DNA of 64,000 bases from Pseudonocardia sp. TRM90224 (lineage in GTDB: Bacteria > Actinomycetota > Actinomycetes > Mycobacteriales > Pseudonocardiaceae). The notes under the pieces are model-generated. The model was given only the letters and a program-made list of their open reading frames with translations, ran no database searches and was not told the origin of the DNA. Location of the stretch: the NCBI RefSeq assembly GCF_021245725.1, contig NZ_JAJGSX010000037.1, positions 30,158 through 94,157 on the forward strand, given 5' to 3'. Positions 27,401 through 35,738 of the stretch are shown here, in pieces. Position 1 is the stretch's first letter. Every line of letters starts with the position of its first letter. The translations under genes were made by a program, and so were the position numbers.

Positions 27401-30400
27401 ACGTCCTGCTCACCGCGCTCGCGCTCGCGCTCCGCGGAGACCGGGAGGACGGCGACCGGCAGGACGGCGACCGGGAGGACGGCGACCGGGAGGGCGGGGC
27501 CGTGCTGGTCGACCTGGAGGGCCACGGCCGGGAGAGCGCTGCGGTCGACGAGTCGCTCGACCTGTCGCGCACCGTGGGGTGGTTCACCACCATCGCCCCG
27601 GTGCGGCTCGATCCCGGGCCAGTCACCTGGGCCGGGTTCCTGGCCGGTGGCGCTCCGATGGCCGCCGCGGCGAAGCGGGTGCGCACCCAGGTCGAGTCGC
27701 GGCCCGACCGCGGCATCGGCTACGCGGCGCTGCGCCGGCTGCACCCCGACCGGGCCGCGGCCTGGGCAGACACTGCCGTGCCGCCCGTGCTGTTCAACTA
27801 CCTGGGGCGCTTCGGCATCGGCAACGATGCTGGTGGGCAGGACTGGGCACCGGCCCCCGAACGGCCCGAGCTGGGCGAGCGGGCCGACCCCGAGACCGCC
27901 GCCGGCTATGCGCTGGAGATCAACGCCGGGGTCGTCGACGACGCGGCGCTCACGGCCACCTTCAGCTGGCCGGTCGGGGTGCTGACCGACGCCGAAGTGG
28001 CCGGGATCGCCGACCGCTGGGTGGCGGCGCTGGCCGCGCTGGCCACGCACGCCCCGGAACCCGGTGCCTGGGGCCCGTCGCCGGTCGACTTCCCGCTGGT
28101 CAAGCTGACCCAGCCGGACGTCGACGCGCTGGCCGGGGGCACCAGCGGTCTGGCCGACGTCTGGCCGCTGACCCCGCTGCAGCAGGGCATGTACTTCCAC
28201 TCCCGCTACCACGCGCACAGCGCCGCCGACCCCGACGGTTACATCGTGCAGTACATGCTCGACCTGGAGGGCCCGCTGACCCCGGAGGAGCTGCGTGCGG
28301 CGCTGGCCGCGCTCACCGCGCGGCACCCGGCGCTGCGCGCCTCGTTCCACGAGACCGCCGACGGCGGGCTGGTGCAGGCCGTGGCCCGCACCGTCGACGT
28401 GCCGTTGCGGGTGCTGCCGGCGGGCGACGCGGAGCGGGTCGCCCGCGAGGAGCGTGGCCAGGCGTTCGACCTGGCACGGGCCCCGCTGCTGCGCGTCGCC
28501 CTGCTCACCGGTGGGGAGCCCGACCGGCACCACATGATCATCACGTTGCACCACCTGGTGGCCGACGGGTGGTCGCTGCCGGTGTTGTTCGACGACCTGC
28601 TCGCGCTGGTCGAGGCCCGACGCAGCGGCCGCGACCTGGCACCGGTGCCGTCCTACCGGGAGTACCTCCGGTGGCTCTCGGGCCAGGACACCGGGCGCAC
28701 CCGGGCTGCCTGGCGGCAGGCGCTCGACGGAGTGGGCGAGCCCACGATGCTCGGCACGGCGCTGCCCGACGACGCCACCCCGGTGCCCCCGTCCGCCCTC
28801 ACCGGCGCAGTGCCCGCGGAGCTGACCAGCGCGCTGGCCGCGGCCGCCCGCGATCGAGGGTTGACGCTGAACACGCTGGTCAGCGGAGCGTGGGGGGTCG
28901 CGCTCGGCACCTTGACCGGGCGGGACGACGTCGTGTTCGGGGCCGTGGTGTCGGGTCGCGACGCCGACGTGCCCGGCATCGACGCCCAGGTCGGGTTGTT
29001 CATCAACACGGTGCCGGTGCGGGTGCGCTGGTCCCCCGCCGACCCGGTGGCCGACGTGCTGCTGCGACATCAAGGGGAGCAGGCTGAACTCCTCGGCCAC
29101 CAGTACCTCGGCCTGGCCGACGTGGCGTCCCTCGCCGGCGCCGAGCAGCTGTTCGACGTGCTGTTCGTGTTCGAGAACTTCCCGCCGGGGGCCGGTGAGG
29201 AACGCGCGCTGCGGATCACCGGTACGGGCGAGTCGGTCGAGGCGCGCACGCACTTCGCCGCGTCCTTGCAGGTCTTTCCCGGTGAGCAGCTCGCGCTGCG
29301 GCTGCAGTACGACGAGCGGCGGATCACCCCCGCGCGGGCCCGACGGCTCCGGGACGTCTTCCTGTCCGTCCTCGGCCAGCTCGCGGCCGACCCGGACCGC
29401 CTGGTCGGGCGGCTCGAGCTCGTCGGGGAAGCGGAACGGACGGCGCTGGAGGCGGGGTGGGCGGGCACCGCGCGCCCGGTCCCACCGCTGACCGTGGCCG
29501 AGCTGCTGGCGGAGCGGGCGGCGGCCCAGCCCGACGTGGTGGCACTGGTCTGCGACGGGGAGCGGCTCACGTTCGCCGAGTTCGACGCCCGGATCAACCA
29601 GCTGGCCCGCCTCCTGCTGGCGCACGGCGCCGGCCCGGAGGCGATCGTCGCGCTGGCTCTGCCGCGGTCGCTGGACATGGTGGTCGCGCTGTTCGCGGTG
29701 CTCCGCACCGGCGCCGCGTACCTGCCGCTGGACCTCGACCACCCGGCCGAGCGGTGGGCGGTGATGCTCGCCGACGCGCGGCCGGTATGCGTGCTGGCCG
29801 GTGGTCCCGCGGTCGACCGGCTGCCGGCCGGAGTCGGAGCCGTCGAGCTGTCGGCGGCGGCCATCGCCGCGTACCCGTCGGCGGCGCTGACCCCCGCCGA
29901 GCTGGGGTGCTTCGCCCCCGGCACCCCGGGTCGCCTGGAGCACCCGGCGTACCTGATTTACACCTCGGGCTCGACCGGGATGCCCAAGGGTGTGGTCACC
30001 CCGTACCGCGGCCTGACGAACATGCTGGTCAACCACCGGTCGGAGATCTTCGAACCGACCCTGGAGCGTACTGGCGGACGCCGCCTGCGGATCGCGCACA
30101 CGGTGTCGTTCTCCTTCGACATGTCGTGGGAGGAGCTGCTCTGGCTCGTCGAGGGCCACGAGGTGCACGTGTGCGACGAGGAGCTGCGCCGCGACGCCCA
30201 GCAGCTCGTCGCGTACTGCGCCGCGCAGCGCATCGACGTGGTCAACGTGACCCCCACCTACGCGCGGACCCTGCTCGACAGCGGGTTGCTCGACGGAGCA
30301 CACCGGCTCCCTCTGGTGCTGCTCGGCGGCGAGGCGGTGAGCGAGTCGGTGTGGTCGCAGCTGGCCGGCACCGACGGCGTGGTCGGCTACAACCTGTACG

Positions 30401-32694
30401 GGCCCACCGAGTACACGATCAACACTCTCGGTGGCGGCACCGAGGACAGCACCACCCCGACCGTCGGCACGGCGATCACCAACACCCGGGCCTACATCCT
30501 CGACACCGCGCTGCGTCCCGTTCCTGCCGGCTCGCCGGGAGAGCTCTACATCGCCGGTGCCGGGCTGGCCCGCTGCTACCACGACCGCCCGGCACTGACC
30601 GCGGAGCGGTTCGTCGCCGACCCGCACGCCGAGGAACCGGGCGGGCGCATGTACCGCACCGGCGACCTCGTCGCGCAGCGGCCGGACGGGAACATCGACT
30701 TCCTGGGCCGCACCGATGACCAGGTGAAGATCCGCGGGTACCGGGTGGAGCCGGGCGAGATCGTCGCCACCCTGGAACGCCACCCCGCGGTGGCCCAGGC
30801 GGCGGTCACGGTCCACCGGCGCGGCGAGGCCGGTGTCGCGCACCTGGCCGGCTACCTCGTGCCCGCCCACTCGACCCAGTCGCAGCCGGTCGACCCGGAG
30901 GAACTGGTCGCAGCGGTCCGGGCAAGCCTGGTCGAGCAGTTGCCGCCGCACATGATCCCCACCACCCTCGACGTGCTGCCGGAGCTGCCCCTGAACGTGA
31001 ACGGCAAGCTCGACACGGCCGCGCTGCCGGCCCCGGCCCTGACCGGGCGGCGGGAGCACCGCCCGGCCCGGTCGGCGGCGGAGCGCACCCTCTGCGCCGT
31101 GATCGGCAGCTTGCTCGGGGTGGGCGAGGTCGGCATCGACGACGACTTCTTCGAGCTCGGTGGCGACAGCATCAGCTCGATCGCGCTCGTCTCGCAGGCC
31201 CGCCGGCACGGCCTGACGTTCCGGCCGCGCGATGTGCGCACGGCGCGCACCGTCGAGGCGCTGGCGGCGCTGGGCTCCGGCCCCGCCGACGCGCCGCGGC
31301 AGGACCGCGGCGGGACCGGTCGACTGCCGGCCACGCCGATCATCGGCTGGCTCGGCGAGCTCACCGGAGAGATCCACGCCTTCCACCAGGCGGTGACCCT
31401 CCGCATCCCGGCCGGCGCCGACCTCGAAGCGCTGCTCGCGGTGCTTCAGGCGGTGCTCGACCACCACGACCTGCTGCGCGCCCGGCTGCAGCGGGAACCG
31501 GCCGGATGGGAACTGGAGGTGCCCGAGCCGGGCGCCGTGCGGGCCGAAGAGCTGCTGACGGTGGTCGAGCTGCCGACCGGCGCCGACCTGGCGAAGGTCG
31601 TCGACGAGCAGCGGACCAGGGCCGCGCACCGCCTCGACCCGGACCGTGGCGTCATGCTGCAGGCGGTGGTGCTCGAGCCGGGCATCCTGCTGTTGGTGGC
31701 CCACCACCTGGTCGTCGACGGGGTGTCCTGGCGGATCCTCACCGACGACCTGGCGGAGGCCTGGTCCCAGCGGCAGGCGGGCGGGCCGATCGCGTTGCCC
31801 GCCGTCGGGACGTCCTTCCGCAGCTGGGCCCGTGCGCTGGCCGAGGCCGGAGCCGCCGGGACCAGGGCGCCGGAGCTGCCGGCGTGGCGGGCGACCACCC
31901 GGGCCGCGGCCGGCCGGTTCACCCGGGGCCCGCTCGACCCGGTCCGCGACACCGCGGCCACGGTCCGCGAGCACGCGCTGGTGCTGCCTGCGGAATGGAC
32001 CGGTCCGCTGCTGTCCTCGGTGCCCGCCGCGTTCGGCGCGACGGTCAACGACGTGCTGCTGGCCGGGCTGGCCCTCGCTGCGGTCGAGTGGCGTCGGCGC
32101 AGCGGGCGCGACCCGGGCGACGGCACGATGGTCGCGCTGGAAGGGCACGGCCGGGAGGAGCACGTCGGCGACGCCGACCTGACCCGCACCGTCGGCTGGT
32201 TCACCACCGCGTTCCCGGTGCACCTGCCGGTCGGGTCCACCTCGTGGTCGGAGCTACTGGCCGCCGACCACGCCGCAGTCCGCCGAATCGTCGGCAGCGT
32301 CGGCGAACGGCTGTGCGCGGTGGCCGACGGCGGGCTGGGCTACGGGGTGCTGCGCTACCTCGACCCCCAGGCGCGGGCCGACCTGGCCACCGCTCCCCCA
32401 CCGGAGCTGCAGTTCAACTACCTGGGCCGGTACTCGGAGGGGGGATCCGATGGCGACTGGCAGAGCCCGCGGGGGCTCAGCCCGCTGATGGGCGGCCGGG
32501 GCGACACCATGCCCGTCGGCTATCCGCTGGTCCTCGACGTGCTGGCGATGGACGTCGGCGGCCGGTCCGAGCTGCACGCCTCCTGGGAGTGGCCGGCGGC
32601 GCTGTTCGCCGCCGACGAAGTGGCTGCGCTGGCCGAGCTGTGGTTCGAGGCGCTGCGGGGCATCGTCCGCGTCGGTGGATCCGAGAGGGCTTGA
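18400..32694 (+). CDS. Four-module siderophore NRPS (A-T-C-A-T-C-A-T-E-C-A-T-E)
   Basis: A 4764-residue nonribosomal peptide synthetase. Order by approximate residue: A1 (20-530), T1 (LGGDSISAV, ~558); C2 (~630-1070), A2, T2 (~1610); C3 (~1687-2120), A3, T3 (~2702), E3 (~2754-3205); C4 (~3253-3680), A4, T4 (~4254), E4 (~4307-4764). E domains are identified by HHIVVDGVAWRIL and HHLVVDGVSWRIL, RTVGWFTT and FNYLGR. Specificity residues read by eye: A1 D-V-W-I-V-G-A-V-N (unassigned), A2 D-M-D-N-V-G-L-I-N, A3 and A4 D-M-E-N-L-G-L-I-N. The last equals the known N5-hydroxyornithine code. C2 and C3 carry H-L-x-A-W-D-G-W-S in place of HHxxxDG. No thioesterase domain follows, so release is unexplained. 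The start overlaps the binding-protein stop. Confidence 0.97.
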   Translation: MTALSIDELTPWARTPAREVEEQPWSRLFEVRAAERPTATAVICEDASLSYQELNERANRMARLLRARGVGAEDVVGLALPRTPELVVMVLAVLKAGAAFLPLDLDHPAERIGYLLADSGTGLVISTAELAGELPASTTRLVVDAAATAAELAELPGTDLDDTELGGPIALDRAAYLIYTSGSTGRPKGAVLTHEGVGSLVATAVDRLGVHAGSRVAQFASIGFDVAVWDLTMSLCVGGTVVLVPAHRRVAGPDLTDYLVAHQVTHMILPPSLVAALPSDTRLPDGAVLVVGTETVPPEVLRRWTGPLRVVTAYGLTEATVNSTLWTAEPGWTGPAPIGRPDPNTHAYVLDEALRPVGVDEVGELYIAGRGLARGYRGRHALTASRFVADPFAADGARMYRTGDRVQWRADGILDFLGRADQQVKLRGYRIEPGEIETALLAQPGVTQAAVVVREDEPGRKMLVGYVVLDKAAAEPAQVRDALAGTLPDYMVPTVLVPLTTLPMTPNGKLDRAALPAPVIAAGGGRAPATDAERLWCRRLAESLELPEVGAEDDFFALGGDSISAVQVIRAVRKDGLRVRVRELMELRTPEALAARFPAAEPSEASAEVADVPLVDPQVAEQVAARYGVTPDAVLPATPLQAGMYFQSIFEGPGDADPYTGQHTFELDRRLDVERLRRACATLLGRHPILRAGLVGEGIPYPVQVVLPAAEVPIAEVTLDTPNQLAELCAEQRARRFDLAAAPRFRLLVAHLPGDRTRLVLTQHLTAWDGWSQAVVLEELFTFLTHDGADPGLPAPPSHLDHARWLAGRDREADHAAWRDALAGLDGGTLVAGPQQGAPVLPSAARLEFPAEADAALQAGVRALGVTVNTVLNAAWAITLGALAGRTDVVFGTTVAGRAPDLPGSDRAIGMFLNTVPTRIRLDHTETVAALLRRIQQERAAVVEHDHVGLAEIQRIAGGGTLFDTLFALQTFPKLDPAVLTAVGASYVDYDDATHFPLILVVNPEPRMHITLQYRPDVLEPATATALLDRFAATVERLLAAPDELVGRLDVLAGDEAAALRAGWSATERELSDTSVAEQLAAVAQTAPDDTALVCANGKGADERLTFGELDARVDRIARLLLARGVGPEQVVALALPRSADLVAALFAVLRTGAAYLPLDLELPAARLAAMVADARPVCVVTLADDLDLDVPTIRPDDPAPPAPPAGFAPGTPGRLDHPAYLMYTSGSTGTPKGVLTPHRGLTNMLAHYRAEIISRAEAGVGGRRLRVAHTTSFSFDMSWDELLWMVAGHELHLCEEQLRRDAHGLVGHCRAQRVDVVNVTPTYARALLDAGLLDGEHVPAFVVLGGEAVTDSIWAALRAAPRTDGHNLYGPTEYTINALGAGVTDSATPTVGRPVHNTRIHLLDAALRPVLDGAPGELYLAGAGLARGYHGRPDLTAERFVADPFFAGGRMYRTGDLARRRPDGTIDFLGRTDDQVKIRGYRVELGEIVAALEAHPLVAQAAVVVDVGAVTRLAAYVVAADPDTGAPAAALRSHLATVLPAHMVPSAIAAVPELPLTANGKLDHRALPAPVYTGGGSRPPRTAPERALCALFTELLGATDVGIDDDFFLLGGDSISSVTLVGRARDRGLVLTPRQVFTSRTPEALALVAVVDERGPARPPVAPLELVRLDPAALDALRQRFGDVEDVWPLSPLQSGLYFQSIFDDSVFDGTGALDLYTGQTAFELDHRADLGRLRAAVRAVQLRHPTLRCGFVDLGDGEVCQVVRSAAADPLTVYDLSELLPAAATGRAGAIAHADRTRRFDLTAPPLFRVSLLRLPGGVDRLLVTYHLLAWDGWSHSTLFGQLFELYAGAAPEALPPAGSYPEYLRWLAERDGDAAIAAWAAALAGLDGPTLVGSGLPARSGPAATVPRRTAITLPAAVTEAIQDGARRCGVTLNTVLNAAWALVLGGLTGRDEVVFGTTVAGRPPELAGAEHVVGQFLNTVPTRVRTDPGEAAGPFLRRLQDERLALGEHEFLGLGAVQRAAGQPVLFDTLFVLQNFADIPQSTMAAAGVVGRHHVDATHYPLVIIATPGDRLGLTLEHDAAVPDPAAVALLQRTAAVAAALAADPERPLGLLDLLGPGERAALEAEWAAAVRPLDTASVAETLAGTAAEQAGATALVCGGDRLSFTELDERINRLARLLLSRGAGPERVVGLALPRGVDMVAALFATLRTGAAYLPLDLEYPAQRLGVMLADADPVCVLSVGGAAAALPPDVPLVQLDDPTVSAELAAAAAGPLGDAERPRFAAADPDRLEHPAYLIYTSGSTGVPKGVLTPYRGLTNMLANHRAEIFGPVVAAAGRRLRIAHTVSFSFDMSWEELLWLVEGHEVHVCDEELRRDARKLVEYCRDHRIDVINVTPTFAHALLDEGLLDGDPGAGEHRPALVLLGGEAVTDSVWAALRDTDGVLGYNLYGPTEYTINTLGGGTEDSATPTVGRPIHNTRGYVLDRALRPVPVGAPGELYIAGTGLARGYHRQAALTAERFVADPFAAERPGARMYRTGDLVRQRPDGNIDFLGRTDDQVKIRGFRIEPGEIVSALEALDEVVRAAVVVHTHQPSGLKRLAGYVVPADPGITTEALVGAVRGRLTERLPSHMVPAALVPVPALPLTVNGKLDTAALPAPEFTSSRPRRAPRTDRERVLCALFEQALGVAEVGVDDDFFELGGDSIISIGLVGQARRRGIGISPRLVFERRTPAALALAAEIAPVTQRAPDSGIGKVLPVPILAGLRDETVGVNGFFQSLCLQTPAGADRAALVGLLQALLDRHDLLRARLDRADGWAMLVPEPGTVAAESLLSVVAAPADPAELGTLLDTCEDQAVRRLDPDSGVMLQAVFVDAGPARRGRLLLVAHHIVVDGVAWRILGEDLAEMWRDGGPPAAVPTSFRRWTQALHHEAVREQRLAELPRWRAELEPDGLCPIGSRPLDPARDTIGNTRSHTVAVPAAVTGRLLGAVPAAFGGTVNDVLLTALALALRGDREDGDRQDGDREDGDREGGAVLVDLEGHGRESAAVDESLDLSRTVGWFTTIAPVRLDPGPVTWAGFLAGGAPMAAAAKRVRTQVESRPDRGIGYAALRRLHPDRAAAWADTAVPPVLFNYLGRFGIGNDAGGQDWAPAPERPELGERADPETAAGYALEINAGVVDDAALTATFSWPVGVLTDAEVAGIADRWVAALAALATHAPEPGAWGPSPVDFPLVKLTQPDVDALAGGTSGLADVWPLTPLQQGMYFHSRYHAHSAADPDGYIVQYMLDLEGPLTPEELRAALAALTARHPALRASFHETADGGLVQAVARTVDVPLRVLPAGDAERVAREERGQAFDLARAPLLRVALLTGGEPDRHHMIITLHHLVADGWSLPVLFDDLLALVEARRSGRDLAPVPSYREYLRWLSGQDTGRTRAAWRQALDGVGEPTMLGTALPDDATPVPPSALTGAVPAELTSALAAAARDRGLTLNTLVSGAWGVALGTLTGRDDVVFGAVVSGRDADVPGIDAQVGLFINTVPVRVRWSPADPVADVLLRHQGEQAELLGHQYLGLADVASLAGAEQLFDVLFVFENFPPGAGEERALRITGTGESVEARTHFAASLQVFPGEQLALRLQYDERRITPARARRLRDVFLSVLGQLAADPDRLVGRLELVGEAERTALEAGWAGTARPVPPLTVAELLAERAAAQPDVVALVCDGERLTFAEFDARINQLARLLLAHGAGPEAIVALALPRSLDMVVALFAVLRTGAAYLPLDLDHPAERWAVMLADARPVCVLAGGPAVDRLPAGVGAVELSAAAIAAYPSAALTPAELGCFAPGTPGRLEHPAYLIYTSGSTGMPKGVVTPYRGLTNMLVNHRSEIFEPTLERTGGRRLRIAHTVSFSFDMSWEELLWLVEGHEVHVCDEELRRDAQQLVAYCAAQRIDVVNVTPTYARTLLDSGLLDGAHRLPLVLLGGEAVSESVWSQLAGTDGVVGYNLYGPTEYTINTLGGGTEDSTTPTVGTAITNTRAYILDTALRPVPAGSPGELYIAGAGLARCYHDRPALTAERFVADPHAEEPGGRMYRTGDLVAQRPDGNIDFLGRTDDQVKIRGYRVEPGEIVATLERHPAVAQAAVTVHRRGEAGVAHLAGYLVPAHSTQSQPVDPEELVAAVRASLVEQLPPHMIPTTLDVLPELPLNVNGKLDTAALPAPALTGRREHRPARSAAERTLCAVIGSLLGVGEVGIDDDFFELGGDSISSIALVSQARRHGLTFRPRDVRTARTVEALAALGSGPADAPRQDRGGTGRLPATPIIGWLGELTGEIHAFHQAVTLRIPAGADLEALLAVLQAVLDHHDLLRARLQREPAGWELEVPEPGAVRAEELLTVVELPTGADLAKVVDEQRTRAAHRLDPDRGVMLQAVVLEPGILLLVAHHLVVDGVSWRILTDDLAEAWSQRQAGGPIALPAVGTSFRSWARALAEAGAAGTRAPELPAWRATTRAAAGRFTRGPLDPVRDTAATVREHALVLPAEWTGPLLSSVPAAFGATVNDVLLAGLALAAVEWRRRSGRDPGDGTMVALEGHGREEHVGDADLTRTVGWFTTAFPVHLPVGSTSWSELLAADHAAVRRIVGSVGERLCAVADGGLGYGVLRYLDPQARADLATAPPPELQFNYLGRYSEGGSDGDWQSPRGLSPLMGGRGDTMPVGYPLVLDVLAMDVGGRSELHASWEWPAALFAADEVAALAELWFEALRGIVRVGGSERA

Positions 32695-32922
32695 CCGCAC
32701 TTACCCATGGCGGTCGGCGTTTGTCGGGTGCCGGCCGGCTAGGCGTCGTAGCTGGAGTTCCCTACCGGGACGCAGCGCTGCGTGACTGCGCCCGGCGTGG
32801 GATGCGCGCTCCAGTCCTGGCGATGTGTCGATGATCTTCGATGGCCGAGGGCCAGATGGCCGACCAGGTCAGAGCTCGCCGGTTGAGAGCGCGCGACCGT
32901 GGTTCACTTCTCGTCACCGGGT

Positions 32923-34077
32923 TCAGGAGGCAGCACCACGCTGAGGTCGGCGGCTGCTCGAGGCTACGAGAAGGAGCGCGGGCTTGCGCGCCGCGGAACG
33001 GCGCCAGTCAGGGGTCTCGGTGCTGGCGGCCGCGGCCTTGTGCCACCGGTCCTCCAGCGCCTCGAGTAGCCGGGTCTCGACTTCGGTGGCGACGTGGGAG
33101 TAGGTCTGTTGGATCTTGTCTTCGAGGATGTGTCCCGGGCGTAGTGACTGCGCGATCTCCGGGACGTTGTCGGCGACCATCCAGGTCTTGTGGCTGTGCC
33201 GGAAACCGTGGAACGTCAGCCCTGGCTTCACCGCGTCGACATGGACCTCTGCGAGGGGACGGTCGTGGTTGCCGTCGGCGGGCTGGACGCATCGCGCGGC
33301 GGCTGAAATTGCTCCGCCGATAAAGCTCCGCGTCGGGAGAAACGAACACGTGCCGGTGCGTGTGCGCGGTCAGGTGTTCTCGGAGGAGATCGACGAGGAA
33401 CGGTGGAAGGGTGATGGTGCGGGCGGACTCGACGGTCTTGGGTGGGCCGAGTACGAGGCCGCGGCTGGATTCGTGCAGCGTCCCGATGTCCGGGTCGATC
33501 ACCAGCGTCGCGTCGTCGAGGTGGAGGTTGCGGCGTTGCAGCCCGGTGAGTTCACCCCAAGGTGCCCCGGTCCACGCCGCGGTCACCATCAGCATTGCCG
33601 CCGCTGGCCCAGCACCTGGAAGCTGGGCGGCGTTGTCTGCCACAGCGAGCGCCTGCTGTGGAGTGGCCCAGATCCGTTCCACGCGGCGGGCTCGGCGGTG
33701 ACGGCCGCGGCGGCGTGATCGGATCGGGTTCGCGACGATGAGGCGTTCTTCGACGGCGTCGGCCAATAGCAGCGACAGGAACTTCGTGATTCCGCTGACG
33801 GTGGTCGGCGAGTAGCCGTCGGCGCGTAGCTTTTTCGCCCAGCCCGCAACCTTGATTCCGGAGATGTCGGCGATGCCGTGCTCACCCCCTGCGGCAGGAT
33901 GTGGATCTTCAGCAGGCTGCGGTAATAGTCCTCGGTTCGGATCGCGACGTCGAGAGCATCGAGCCAGTCCTCACTCCACTCCCGCAGGGTGATCTTCCCG
34001 GCGGCGGGGTCGATCCAGGTGCCGGCGCGCTCCTCGGACTCCAACGTCTCCGCGTGGTCGGTTGCACTCGTCGGCAA
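32923..34077 (-). pseudogene. Tyrosine integrase, frameshifted
   Basis: Three minus-strand frames assemble a phage/AICE-type integrase. The N-terminal SAM-like part is LREWSEDWLDALDVAIRT (from 34077). A middle part contains LADAVEERLIVANPIRS, WTGAPWGELTGLQ and the strand VFVSPDAE. The C-terminal part is TFHGFRHSHKTW (H-x-x-R box), then QQTYSHVATEVE with the nucleophile Tyr. Shifts lie near 33885 and 33240. The first catalytic Arg, normally in TGxRxGE, is Pro here (TGAPWGE). The gene is therefore dead on two counts. It probably drove insertion at the tRNA-Pro half-site found 3.5 kb to the right. Confidence 0.85.
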
Positions 34078-34246
34078 GGTTCGCGGTCAGACGATCGCCG
34101 CGTAATAGTGCCACTCGGGTGCGAATACACGCCCGACTCAGAACGGCCTCGCGAGCGGGTTGGTCGGCAGAAACGCTCCGGTCAGCCGATGCGCTGAGAA
34201 TGATCGTCCATCCGAGTTGATCGTAGGTCTACCTGCAACAGCCCGG

Positions 34247-35437
34247 TTACACCGCGGATTCAGGTGAATTTCGGCAACCACCCGAGGGCGTGGTCCCGTC
34301 GTCCGATGGCGAGGAATCGAGATCATCGGGCGACGAGCGGTCCGGCGATGCTCTCGATTCCGACCGTGGCGCAGCGTTGCTCGCAGCATGGTCTTCATCG
34401 GGGACGTCCGCGGCGAGGTCGTCGTCGGTGGGATGGTCGAACTCGACGGTGATGCGTTCCGCTTCCCGGTACTGCTGAGTTGTGGCGTAGGAGCGGTAGC
34501 TGCGTCGATCGGCACTGGTGAGATCGACGTCCTCGGCGAAGGGGGTGAGCAGCGCGCGAGGCCACAGCCGCTGGGCGAGCACGACGTTGAGCTCAGAAGC
34601 CAGCACGATGACCGTCGCCTGGAGGTAGATCCAGGCCAGCAACCCGAGCACGATACCGAACAGCCCGTACACCTGCGACGAGCCACGCAGCTCGAAATTG
34701 ACGTACCAGGTGCCGGCCCATTGCAAGAGTTGCCACACCACAGCGGCCATGACTGCCCCTGGAAGCACGTCACGCACCGAAAGGCCTCGTGCAGTGAGTG
34801 TTCGGAAGGCGAGCACGAACAGCCCTGTGTTCGCCGCAACCGATACTCCGACTGCGAGCACCTGGATGCCGACGCCCAGCGGCTCGCTGAGATCAGTGGC
34901 GCCGCCGGCCAACGCTGCCGACGACGTGGTCGTCAGCACCCCGATACCGAACAGGACCAGCAGCCGTAAGCTCCGCAATCGAGCTCGCAGCGGATCCGGG
35001 CGCTTGTTGACCGACACTCCCCACACCTGGTTGAGCGCGTTCTGGATCGCGACCGCCATGCCGAGCGCGCCGTAAAGGGCCACGATGATGCCGACGACCA
35101 GGCCGGCCCCAGAGCCGCGCAGCGGTCGAGCGCTGCTGGTGAGCTGGTCACCGATGATCGGGAACTGGACCAGTGCGCTGCCGATGATCTGCTGTTGCAA
35201 CTCCAGGTTGTCCGGCATCAGAAACCCGAGCGCTGTAGCAAGGATCAACAGCAGCGGGAACAGCGACAGGAAGCCGTAGTGCGTGATCAAGGCTGCGAGG
35301 TACGCCCCTTGGTCATCTGTGAATTTGTAGATCACGCTCAGCGGTATCCCCAACCAACGGTGGCGGCGCTGATAGCGGTCAAGCCTTTCCCACACGCCCA
35401 CCACTCCGGATACCCAACCGGCGAACGCCGGACCCAC
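34247..35437 (-). CDS. YihY/BrkB-family membrane protein
   Basis: A 396-residue protein with six hydrophobic segments and the family blocks YKFTDDQGAYLAALITHYGF, SLFPLLLILATALGF and IYLQATVIVLASELNVVL. A charged, disordered C-terminal tail (DDLAADVPDEDHAAS, SSPSDDGTTPSGG) extends into the cytoplasm. This family was once called RNase BN in error and its real function is unsettled. The GTG 35437 start is used. A TTG one codon upstream is equally possible, and no ribosome site decides. It stands alone between the integrase relic and a divergent zinc-ribbon gene. Confidence 0.9.
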   Translation of the reverse strand: MGPAFAGWVSGVVGVWERLDRYQRRHRWLGIPLSVIYKFTDDQGAYLAALITHYGFLSLFPLLLILATALGFLMPDNLELQQQIIGSALVQFPIIGDQLTSSARPLRGSGAGLVVGIIVALYGALGMAVAIQNALNQVWGVSVNKRPDPLRARLRSLRLLVLFGIGVLTTTSSAALAGGATDLSEPLGVGIQVLAVGVSVAANTGLFVLAFRTLTARGLSVRDVLPGAVMAAVVWQLLQWAGTWYVNFELRGSSQVYGLFGIVLGLLAWIYLQATVIVLASELNVVLAQRLWPRALLTPFAEDVDLTSADRRSYRSYATTQQYREAERITVEFDHPTDDDLAADVPDEDHAASNAAPRSESRASPDRSSPDDLDSSPSDDGTTPSGGCRNSPESAV

Positions 35438-35738
35438 CAACAGCGAACCGATCGCTGTCCCCCGCCTCGATAGCCGTTCGGATCACGATGGCGGACCGAC
35501 CCGACGATCGACAACTCCTGTGTGGGCGCAGCCACCGTCGCGACGATGCTCGCCAGCTGGAGCGCACCCGTGTTGGTCGGCGGCCGTCGTCTGCCGTACC
35601 CGAACTGGATGTCAGCCGAGGTTGCTCTTGAGCATTCGCCGCGTGGTCGGCGGGTCGATCCGACACCATGGACCATGGGAGTACATCGCCCCGGCGCCGT
35701 CGCGCCAGCAGCCACGGTCTGTTCCTACACTCGGCTCG

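Noticed and set aside
27421..27500. Short tandem GGAGGACGGCGACCG-type repeat inside the E domain of module 3
   Set aside because: It encodes a short acidic/basic linker (GDREDGDRQDGDRE) within the gene and looks like local slippage, not a regulatory or CRISPR-like array.
22021..30800. Long near-identical stretches between modules 2, 3 and 4
   Set aside because: Expected from module duplication or gene conversion among A domains of equal specificity; not a separate repeat element.
26371..32223. A 1950-residue antisense open frame across the second half of the NRPS
   Set aside because: Same reasoning: low-complexity shadow sequence with no recognisable motif and no ribosome site.
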